Below, in pieces: positions 54,311 to 64,000 of a stretch of 64,000 bases of DNA (positions are counted from its first letter, which is position 1; each line of letters opens with the position of its first letter). The notes below the pieces were generated by a model, which was not told the DNA's origin, did not search any database, and was given only the letters and a program-made list of their open reading frames with translations. Made by a program: the position numbers and the translations under genes. The stretch is from Niveibacterium terrae (GTDB lineage Bacteria; Pseudomonadota; Gammaproteobacteria; Burkholderiales; Rhodocyclaceae): the NCBI RefSeq assembly GCF_048213115.1, contig NZ_CP172404.1:1-64000 (forward strand), given 5' to 3'.

Positions 54311-55555
54311 ATGGCGAAGATTCTAGTCGTCGACGACGAAATCGGCATCCGGGAACTGCTCTCGGAAATCCTCTCTGACGAAGGTTACGACGTGGTGCTG
54401 GCGGAGAACGCCGCCGCCGCGCGCTCTGCACGTCTGGCCAATCGGCCCGACGTGGTTCTGCTCGACATATGGATGCCGGACACCGATGGGGTCACGCTGC
54501 TCAAGGAATGGGCCGCGAATGACCTTTTGACGATGCCGGTCATCATGATGTCCGGTCATGGCACGATAGACACCGCGGTCGAAGCGGTCCGCCTGGGCGC
54601 GATGGACTTCCTCGAAAAGCCGATCGCACTGCAGAAGCTGCTCTCGGCGGTGCGCCGGGGCCTGCAGCGTCAGCCCGCTGTGCGTCCGCGCAGTGCGCTG
54701 ACCCTCGCGTCCTTCCCGCGCTCGGCGCCGATCAAGGATCTGCGCCGCAGGCTGGAACAGATCTTCGAAAAGTCCCGCTGGCTGACGCTGCGCGTCGGCC
54801 AGGGCAGCATCTGCGAGCTCTGCGCGCGTAGTCTGCAGAAACCCGCTTCGCCGTGGTTCGACCTCGGTACCCAGTCGCAGCCGATCGATCTCGCCGCGCT
54901 TGAAGCGGCGCGCGGTGGTCTGCTTTACGCCGAAGATCTCGCGCTGCTCTCCCGGGCTCAGCAGAAGAACCTCGCTTTCGCGCTGGAGCGGCTCGACAAG
55001 TACGACCTGCATGTGGTCTGCGGCGCGAGCCGCAGCGTCGAAGAGCTGATCAGTGATGGCTGGGACGCGGTACTGGTGAGGCGTCTGTTCGAGGTCACGC
55101 TTGCACCTCCGTCCCTCCCTGAACTGAAGGACGACATCCCGGAGATGGCGGCGCAGATCCTCGTCCACCTCGTCGAGGGGGGAGAGGTTCCTCCGCGCAG
55201 CATGGAGACCGCGGCGCTGAACCTGCTCCGCAACAAGGCCTGGCCGGGAGGCTTCGGAGAACTGCGCGCCGCGGTCCGCTCGCTGGCCCTGGGGACTCTG
55301 GAGGAAGTGGTCGGCTCCGAGGACGTGCTGCGCCTGCTCGGCCGTACCCCTGGCCCGGTCAATCAGGTTCTGCCTCTGGACATGCCGCTGCGCGAAGCGC
55401 GCGAGAGCTTCGAGCGGATGTATTTCGAATACCACCTGCAGCTCGAGAGCGGCAACATCACCCGCCTGGCCGAGAAGACCGGGCTGGAGCGCACCCACCT
55501 CTATCGAAAGCTCAAGCAGCTGGGCATTCCGCTGGGCCGGCGCGGCGATCTCTGA
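54311..55555 (+). CDS. ntrX: NtrX-like response regulator with degenerate sigma-54 ATPase domain
   Basis: A 414-residue partner of NtrY. The receiver domain is complete (D8/D9, phospho-acceptor Asp52 in VVLLDIWMPD, Lys in FLEKPI). The AAA+ domain is eroded: no Walker A glycine-lysine loop, no GAFTGA, and a Walker B relic GGLLYAEDLALL. A Fis-type helix-turn-helix remains at the end (GNITRLAEKTGLERTHLYRKLKQLGIP). It therefore probably binds DNA without activating sigma-54. ATG 54311 lies 13 bases after ntrY. The frame start at 54281 is too early. Confidence 0.91.
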   Translation: MAKILVVDDEIGIRELLSEILSDEGYDVVLAENAAAARSARLANRPDVVLLDIWMPDTDGVTLLKEWAANDLLTMPVIMMSGHGTIDTAVEAVRLGAMDFLEKPIALQKLLSAVRRGLQRQPAVRPRSALTLASFPRSAPIKDLRRRLEQIFEKSRWLTLRVGQGSICELCARSLQKPASPWFDLGTQSQPIDLAALEAARGGLLYAEDLALLSRAQQKNLAFALERLDKYDLHVVCGASRSVEELISDGWDAVLVRRLFEVTLAPPSLPELKDDIPEMAAQILVHLVEGGEVPPRSMETAALNLLRNKAWPGGFGELRAAVRSLALGTLEEVVGSEDVLRLLGRTPGPVNQVLPLDMPLREARESFERMYFEYHLQLESGNITRLAEKTGLERTHLYRKLKQLGIPLGRRGDL

Positions 55556-55564
55556 GTCCTTCGG

Positions 55565-55585
55565 CCCGCCCGCATCGCGGGCGGG
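55565..55585. terminator. Hairpin after ntrX
   Basis: CCCGCCCGC and GCGGGCGGG (9 bp, perfect) with a three-base loop start ten bases after the ntrX stop. No T-run follows. It probably ends the rsmB-ntrX transcript. Confidence 0.6.
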
Positions 55586-55666
55586 TGTGGCATCGATCCG
55601 GGCTTCCCCGTGACGCTGATCGTTCAGGACGGTTTCGCTCCGTTCCATGCCTCGACCTGCGCCCTT

Positions 55667-55710
55667 GTCGGTAGGAAGGCCGACTGACCTCCCTCTCCGG
55701 GCAACCGGAG
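55667..55710 (+). promoter_or_regulatory. Two tandem hairpins in the metH leader
   Basis: GTCGG/CCGAC (55667-55671 and 55680-55684) is followed by CTCCGG-GCAA-CCGGAG (55695-55710), a perfect stem with a GNRA tetraloop, 21 bases before ATG 55731. I could not match them to the cobalamin or S-adenosylhomocysteine riboswitch patterns known for metH. Confidence 0.4.
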
Positions 55711-55730
55711 TTATCTCTCTGGAACACGCC

Positions 55731-59405
<3,675 letters not shown>

Positions 59406-59411
59406 TGTCTG

Positions 59412-59439
59412 ACGGCCGGCGCCAAGCCGCTGGCCGGTT
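59412..59439 (+). terminator. Hairpin between metH and the converging OmpA-like gene
   Basis: CGGCC (59412-59416) pairs with GGCCG (59431-59435), with an inner GCG/CGC stem, followed by GTTT. It is a weak intrinsic terminator at a convergent junction. Confidence 0.45.
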
Positions 59440-59444
59440 TGCGC

Positions 59445-59915
59445 CTAGTCCAGGCGGACTTCGATGCGGCGCGCCTGGCGCGGTATATCGTCTTTGGCGG
59501 CTTCTGGCTCTTCGATCAGAATCCTGTCCTGAGCCACGCCGGCGCCGATCAGCGCCATGCTGACCGCGATCGCTCGCTGTTGGGCGAGCGTGTGTTCGCC
59601 TTTGTCGCGGTAAAAGCCCGATATCCTGAGCTTTGCGGCAGGAGCCGCGCGCGCCGCCTTGAGGATTTTCAGCAGCCCAGGGGCAAGATCGGCGGGCAGC
59701 CTTGCCGAGGCCTGGGCGAAGTGGATGACGCCGACGGGCGGGTTCGCGCTTCTCGTGACCGCCGCGTCGCTGCCGCTGGCGACGGCTTGGCGCCCGGGGG
59801 CTGAAGGCGTTGCGGATTCCGCGATCGCCAGCGCCAGGACGAGGGCGATCACCAGCGCCGTGACTCCGGCGACGACGCCCAGCGCCAGAGCCGTCGAGTT
59901 GTCCTTGTCGTCCAT
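59445..59915 (-). CDS. OmpA-family membrane-anchored protein
   Basis: A 156-residue protein with an acidic N-terminus, one membrane helix (about 10-31, ALALGVVAGVTALVIALVLA) and a periplasmic OmpA-like domain. The domain shows VIHFAQASARLPADLAP and the helix RAIAVSMALIGAGVAQDRI, with a degenerate ISGFYRDKGEHTLAQQ core. Such domains bind peptidoglycan. ATG 59915 or 59918 is the start, with GGAGGG just upstream. The gene converges on metH. Confidence 0.83.
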   Translation of the reverse strand: MDDKDNSTALALGVVAGVTALVIALVLALAIAESATPSAPGRQAVASGSDAAVTRSANPPVGVIHFAQASARLPADLAPGLLKILKAARAAPAAKLRISGFYRDKGEHTLAQQRAIAVSMALIGAGVAQDRILIEEPEAAKDDIPRQARRIEVRLD

Positions 59916-59996
59916 CATCCCTCCCGAGCGTGAGCGCTCATGCTACGCCAGGGAGCAGAGTTCAGGGGGCGTCCACCCTGCTCGAAATCCGGCCGC

Positions 59997-61106
59997 TCAC
60001 TGCGCGACCCACTTGCCGTCGCGCCAGGCGTAGAGCGTGACGCCGCCGTCGCGGATGTCGCCCTTTGCGTCGAAACGGATCACTCCGGTCACGCCCTTGT
60101 ACGAGAGTGTGCGCAGGGCCTGAACATACCTGGCCGGTTCGACCGATCCGGCGGCCTTCATTGCCTCGATCAGGCTCATCGCCGCGTCGTAGCTGTAGGG
60201 CGCGTAGAGCTGGACGTCGGCGCCGAAGCGTTTCTTGAAGCGCTCGCGGAACTGGAGGCCGCCCGGCATCTTCTCCATCGCGAGGCCTGCCTGGGTGCAG
60301 TAGGTGTTTGCATCGATTGCGCCGGCCGCGAGCTTGAGCATCTCGCCGGTGCAGACCCCGTCTCCGCCATAGAAACGTACCTTCAGGCCGAGCTGGCGGA
60401 TCTGGCGCAGCATCGGTGCCGCCTGGGAGTCCATGCCACCGAAGAAGATCGCGTCGGGCTTAACGTTCTTCAACTTGGTCAGGATCGCGAGGAAGTCGGT
60501 CGCCTTGTCGTTCGTGTATTCGCGGCCGACGACGGCGACCCCATGCTTTTTGAGGCTGTCGGCCATCGCATCGGCGAGACCCTGGCCGTAAGCGGTTCGG
60601 TCGTCGATGACGGCGACCCGCTTCGCGCCCTGCTTCCCCGCTAGCTGGGCCATCGCGGCACCCTGTTGGAGATCGTTGGCGATCACGCGGAAGACCATCT
60701 TGTAGCCCTGGGCGGTCAGCTTGGGGCTGGTCGAGGAGGGCGTGATGACCGGCACCCCGGCTTGTTCGTAGATTCTCGATGCAGGGATCGCGGCGCCCGA
60801 CGTGACATGGCCGACGACGCCCTTGATGCTGCCGTCGGTCAGGCGCTGGGCAACCGTCGTCGCAACGCGCGGGTCGGCTTGGTCGTCCTCGCCGACCAGT
60901 TCGAAGTGGATCTTTTGGCCGCCGATCACGATGCCGCGGGTATTGGCATCCTCGATCGCCAGCCGGGCCCCGTTTTCGCCATCCTTACCGATGTGCGCCA
61001 GCGGACCTGTCGTGGGGCCCGCGTGGCCTATCTTGACGGTCAGATCGGCACGGGCCGGGGTGATACCGAGTCCGAACAGGATGAGTGCAAGAGCGATTCG
61101 CTGCAT
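59997..61106 (-). CDS. Branched-chain amino acid-type ABC substrate-binding protein
   Basis: A 369-residue periplasmic binding protein of the LivJ/LivK type with a signal peptide (1-20). The N-lobe has VKIGHAGPTTGPLAHIGKDGENGARLAIEDAN and PVITPSSTSPKL, the C-lobe has YAPYSYDAAMSLIEAMKAAGS. The ligand is probably an amino acid, amide or similar compound; it cannot be fixed. The family needs permeases LivHM and ATPases LivGF; none is adjacent, so this copy is an orphan and would rely on a system elsewhere. Confidence 0.92.
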   Translation of the reverse strand: MQRIALALILFGLGITPARADLTVKIGHAGPTTGPLAHIGKDGENGARLAIEDANTRGIVIGGQKIHFELVGEDDQADPRVATTVAQRLTDGSIKGVVGHVTSGAAIPASRIYEQAGVPVITPSSTSPKLTAQGYKMVFRVIANDLQQGAAMAQLAGKQGAKRVAVIDDRTAYGQGLADAMADSLKKHGVAVVGREYTNDKATDFLAILTKLKNVKPDAIFFGGMDSQAAPMLRQIRQLGLKVRFYGGDGVCTGEMLKLAAGAIDANTYCTQAGLAMEKMPGGLQFRERFKKRFGADVQLYAPYSYDAAMSLIEAMKAAGSVEPARYVQALRTLSYKGVTGVIRFDAKGDIRDGGVTLYAWRDGKWVAQ

Positions 61107-61354
61107 GGGTCATTCTCCCTGAGGGTGGGTGGGAAAACTCGCGATCCGGTTCCGGAATTTTAGTTGCGCCAGCCAAGCCGCAGGGAGGTTTGATGGGGCT
61201 TATCCACGAAGGAGAGCAACGTTATCGGCGTTTCTGTATGAGGGCGCGCAACAGAAATTGGGCTGGCGGGAGTTTGCGGAGGATAATTCCAGATGAGTTT
61301 GTCCGGCTCTGGCGTGGCAAACTGCACGGGATCCAACAAAAAAGAGGATGAGTG

Positions 61355-62557
61355 ATGGAGATTAAAAGAAAAGTTGCATGCGTTCTGCGCGGAGCGATGC
61401 TTGCTGCGTTGGTGCTGGGACCGGGTTTTGCGCATGCCTGGGAGAAGGGCAAGCTGACCGTCTGGGTTGGCGATGAGCGCGCGGCGCGCGGGATGCGTCA
61501 GATCGCCTCTGCCTATACGCAGAAAACCGGGGTCAAGGTGACGGTCCAGGTGCCGGCCAAGCCGACCGAGGATTTCGAGCGGGCGATGGCCGCGGGCAAC
61601 GGCCCGGATATCTTTCTCTGGGCTCACGACACGATCGGGGATTGGTCAGCTCGGGGCTGGATTGCTCCGGTTACGCTGCCTCCCGCGATCAAGAAGAACC
61701 TCGTTGATGTCGCTATCGATGGTGTGACCAGCAAGGGCAAGACCTGGGCTTATCCGGTTGCGGTTGAGGCGCTGAGCCTCGTCTACAACAAGGCCCTGAT
61801 CACACATCCGCCCAAGACCTTCGAAGAGATTCCCGCGCTCAATGCCAGCCTCAAGGCCAAGGGCGTACATGCGATAGGCTGGGAGGTGAGCAATCCGTAT
61901 TCGTCCTGGCCGATGCTGGCGGCGGGCGGCGCATTCGTGTTCCAGCGCGACCTGCTGGGTAACTACGACACGAAGAAAGTCGGGGTCAATCATCCGGGCG
62001 CGATCAAGGGCGCTGAGACCCTGGCCAGCTTCGTGCGCAGCGGCGTGCTGTCGGCGACGCAGACGACGGCGGAGTCCGAAGCGGCGCTCAGGTCGGGCAA
62101 GCTGGCGATGGCGCTGAGCGGCCCCTGGGTCTGGGAGAGTCTGAGCAAGGCGGGGATACGCTACGGTGTCGCCCCGATCCCGACTCTGGGTGGTCAGCCC
62201 GCCCGGCCTTTCGTTGGCGTGATCACCTTGATGCTGACGGCCAGGTCGCCCAACCATGCCGAAGCTTCGCAGATGATCGAGCAGTTCATGATGCCGGCGG
62301 AAGGTTTGCGTGCCTTCAACAAGATCCGCCCGTTGGGCATTCCCGCATCCAAGGAGATTTTCTGGGATTTCTACTCCGATCCGCAGATCCGCCAAGCGAT
62401 GGAAAGCGTGTTCTCCGGCAAGCCGATGCCTAACAACAAGGAGATGTCCTCCTTCTGGAAGTTCATGCACGACGCGCTCGCGCAGATTGCGACGGGTTCG
62501 CGCAAGCCCAAGGAAGCGCTCGACGATGCCGCGAAGCGGATCGCTTCAGGAGGCTGA
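61355..62557 (+). CDS. malE: Maltose-type ABC substrate-binding protein
   Basis: A 400-residue extracellular solute-binding protein related to MalE, with a basic signal peptide (MEIKRKVACVLRGAMLAALV, cleavage near AHAW). Hallmarks are KLTVWVGDERAARGMRQIASAY, NGPDIFLWAHDTIGDWSARGWIAP, TWAYPVAVEALSLVYNKAL and the FNKIRPLGIPASKE C-lobe. The ligand is probably a maltodextrin, but no MalFGK genes are adjacent. ATG 61355 is chosen over GTG 61352 for the better distance to AGAGG. It is divergent from the other binding protein. Confidence 0.9.
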   Translation: MEIKRKVACVLRGAMLAALVLGPGFAHAWEKGKLTVWVGDERAARGMRQIASAYTQKTGVKVTVQVPAKPTEDFERAMAAGNGPDIFLWAHDTIGDWSARGWIAPVTLPPAIKKNLVDVAIDGVTSKGKTWAYPVAVEALSLVYNKALITHPPKTFEEIPALNASLKAKGVHAIGWEVSNPYSSWPMLAAGGAFVFQRDLLGNYDTKKVGVNHPGAIKGAETLASFVRSGVLSATQTTAESEAALRSGKLAMALSGPWVWESLSKAGIRYGVAPIPTLGGQPARPFVGVITLMLTARSPNHAEASQMIEQFMMPAEGLRAFNKIRPLGIPASKEIFWDFYSDPQIRQAMESVFSGKPMPNNKEMSSFWKFMHDALAQIATGSRKPKEALDDAAKRIASGG

Positions 62558-62707
62558 TCGCTGACGGGGGATCCGCGCGGCGTCCTGTTTCCGGGGGCGG
62601 GGGAAGAATTTCTCGTGGCGGCGCCAGTCAGGCTCGCCGTGAGGATTCGCCCTTGTTAGGATGGACGAACTGCGCGGAGTTTCCCGCGCCCAGCCAGGAG
62701 ACTGGAT

Positions 62708-63310
62708 TTGAGCGCACCGATCGATTTCTATTTCGACTTCGCATCCCCTTACTCCTATATCGCATCCAGCCTGATCGATGAGATTGCTGAAAAGTACGGT
62801 CGCGCAGTGATCCGCCATCCGCTCGTGGTCGGTACCGCGTTCAGGGTGGTCGGGGGGGTGAGCCTGACCGGGATGCCGATGCGGCGCGATTATGTGCTGC
62901 GCGACATCGCGCGGCTGGCGCGCTATCTGAAACTGCCTTATCGTCAGCCTTCTCACCAGTCGATTCCGACCCATCATGCGGCCCAGGCTTTTCTGTGGGG
63001 GCAGGACCGGGATCCGGAGAGGGCGAAGGACTTCTCGGATCGTGTATTTTCCGCGTATTTCACGGAAGATCGAAACATTAGCGATATGGAAGTTGTGCTC
63101 GACCTTGCCGAATCCTTCGGCTCCCCCCGCCTGGAGGCGAAAGCTGCGATCACGGCGCCGGCAATGAAGGAGAGGCTCAAGGCCGAGACTGAAGTGGCGA
63201 TTTCGCGGGGTGTTTTCGGGGTGCCCTTTTCGATCGTCGGCGGAGAGCCGTTCTGGGGCTATTCGCGCCTGGTTCTGCTGGAGAAGTGGGTTGGCGAAGG
63301 GGCGTTCTGA
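62708..63310 (+). CDS. 2-hydroxychromene-2-carboxylate isomerase-type DsbA-like protein
   Basis: A 200-residue kappa-class glutathione-transferase fold protein of the HCCA isomerase family, which acts in aromatic (naphthalene-type) degradation and other glutathione-linked reactions. Seen are FYFDFASPYSYIASS in place of a CxxC, and the C-terminal GVFGVPFSIVGGEPFWGYSRL. It starts at TTG 62708, supported by GGAG about seven bases earlier. Next to a crotonase-type enzyme, it could belong to a degradation cluster that continues outside the window. Confidence 0.88.
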   Translation: MSAPIDFYFDFASPYSYIASSLIDEIAEKYGRAVIRHPLVVGTAFRVVGGVSLTGMPMRRDYVLRDIARLARYLKLPYRQPSHQSIPTHHAAQAFLWGQDRDPERAKDFSDRVFSAYFTEDRNISDMEVVLDLAESFGSPRLEAKAAITAPAMKERLKAETEVAISRGVFGVPFSIVGGEPFWGYSRLVLLEKWVGEGAF

Positions 63311-63334
63311 AATGAATCCGCTGCGGAGGAGAGC

Positions 63335-64000
63335 ATGAGCGAAGGGATCAAGACCGGATTCGACGACGGAGTTGCCAGGATCTGGCTGGACAGGCCGGAA
63401 CAGGGCAATGCGCTCGATGAAGCGATGATCCACGCGTTGCACCGTGAGATCGACCGCTCCTCCGATGATGACGCGGTACGGGTGATCGTGATCGCAGCCG
63501 AAGGGCCGAACTTCTGCTCCGGTGCCGATCCGGAATGGGTACGGCGCACGGCCGCTCTGGAGGCCGCGGAGAACTTCACCGATGCCTGTCAGCTGGCGGC
63601 GCTGTTTCTGGCGATCGCCAGTTCGCGTAAACCGGTGATCGCCCGCGTTCAGGGGCTGGCCAGTGGTGGCGGAGTCGGGCTGATCGCAGCGTGCGACATC
63701 GCGATCGGCGCGCCGACCGCCAGCTTTGCGCTGACCGAAGTGCGCATCGGCCAGGTCGCCGCGACGGCTCTGCCCTATCTGCTCTCGGCGATCGGTGCGC
63801 GCCACGCGCGCCGGATGATGCTGACCGGCGAGCATATGGGGGCGGCCGAAGCGCATGTACTGGGTCTTCTCCACACGCTGGTTGCGGCCGACCGCCTCGA
63901 CGAAGAGGTGGACCGGATCGCTGGTGCGCTCAAGCTCGGTGGCCCGCATGCTCTGGCCCAGGTCAAGGATCTGGTGCTGGACTTCGATGGAGAGCCGCTC
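63335..64000 (+). CDS. Enoyl-CoA hydratase/isomerase family protein (3' truncated by window)
   Basis: A crotonase-fold enzyme; 222 codons are visible and the gene runs off the end. It begins MSEGIKTGFDDGVARIWLDRPEQGNALDEAM. The oxyanion-hole segments are FCSGADPEWVRRTA and GLASGGGVGLIAACDIAI. The EWVRR sequence after GAD recalls methylglutaconyl-CoA hydratase of leucine degradation (LiuC/GnyH), but the 2-enoyl-CoA substrate is not certain. GGAGGAGAG precedes ATG 63335. It is 24 bases after the isomerase-like gene and probably co-transcribed. Confidence 0.9.
   Translation, partial: MSEGIKTGFDDGVARIWLDRPEQGNALDEAMIHALHREIDRSSDDDAVRVIVIAAEGPNFCSGADPEWVRRTAALEAAENFTDACQLAALFLAIASSRKPVIARVQGLASGGGVGLIAACDIAIGAPTASFALTEVRIGQVAATALPYLLSAIGARHARRMMLTGEHMGAAEAHVLGLLHTLVAADRLDEEVDRIAGALKLGGPHALAQVKDLVLDFDGEPL

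Noticed and set aside
55586..55730. Cobalamin or S-adenosylhomocysteine riboswitch before metH
   Set aside because: Neither the B12 box nor the GAGG-GCGYTGC-type core was found by eye, so only a structured leader is reported.
61199..61215. A TTATCCACG DnaA-like site before malE
   Set aside because: It is single, imperfect and far from the origin; one such 9-mer is expected by chance.

Overview
The window looks like the replication-origin region of a GC-rich betaproteobacterial chromosome, most likely Rhodocyclales-like. The gene order rnpA-rpmH-dnaA-dnaN-gyrB is joined to yidD-yidC-mnmE and mnmG-rsmG-parA-parB. Further in are a hprK-ptsN-hpf-rpoN-lptB block, rsmB-DUF4390-ntrY-ntrX, phoBR and the ubiUVT genes for oxygen-independent ubiquinone synthesis. 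The taxonomic call rests on gene order and protein families only; no database was searched. The window opens inside a gene (rtcR) and ends inside another (an enoyl-CoA hydratase). No tRNA, rRNA, CRISPR array, insertion sequence or prophage was seen.

Region by region. 1-1335: 3' part of rtcR, the sigma-54 activator of RNA repair. 1617-7267: gyrB, dnaN and dnaA on the minus strand. The 526-base dnaN-dnaA spacer carries an imperfect tandem duplication with DnaA boxes and AT-rich tracts. 7268-7523 is a divergent control region with near-perfect DnaA boxes and a strong rpmH promoter. 7524-17362: a long plus-strand run rpmH-rnpA-yidD-yidC-mnmE-orf-TSUP transporter-mnmG-rsmG-parA-GNAT-parB. Two parS sites (11625-11640 and 12419-12434) flank the transporter gene, and a GNAT acetyltransferase gene sits between parA and parB. 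17662-22063: a small unknown gene, thiS-thiG, trmB, an aldo/keto reductase, a hemerythrin and a Spy/CpxP-like periplasmic protein.

22232-36489, mostly minus strand: dsbD, a PsiF-like protein, hprK-ptsN-hpf-rpoN-lptB-recX-recA, vanZ-like with mutY, a sodium:solute symporter and ubiB; one alpha/beta hydrolase is on the plus strand. 36616-40868: SPOR protein, dsbA, an SDR, and phoB-phoR behind a recognisable Pho box. 40871-50060, minus strand: a large unknown protein, ubiT-ubiV-ubiU, a CobW-family GTPase and a 1302-residue FAD/iron-sulfur oxidoreductase. 50290-59405: rsmB, a DUF4390 protein, ntrY, ntrX and a full-length metH. 59445-64000: an OmpA-like protein, two solute-binding proteins without visible permeases, a 2-hydroxychromene-2-carboxylate isomerase-type protein and the truncated enoyl-CoA hydratase.

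Functional links. Origin firing (dnaA and boxes), the sliding clamp and gyrase sit beside the chromosome partition system (parA, parB, parS). RpoN is encoded here together with two proteins of the sigma-54 activator family, RtcR and NtrX; NtrX appears to have lost the residues needed to activate sigma-54. UbiB and UbiTUV point to ubiquinone synthesis with and without oxygen, hence a facultative or denitrifying lifestyle. The most unusual features are the duplicated dnaA-dnaN spacer, the parS-flanked transporter, the GNAT within the par operon, a candidate structured RNA at 22077-22233, and lptB coupled to recAX rather than to lptCA.
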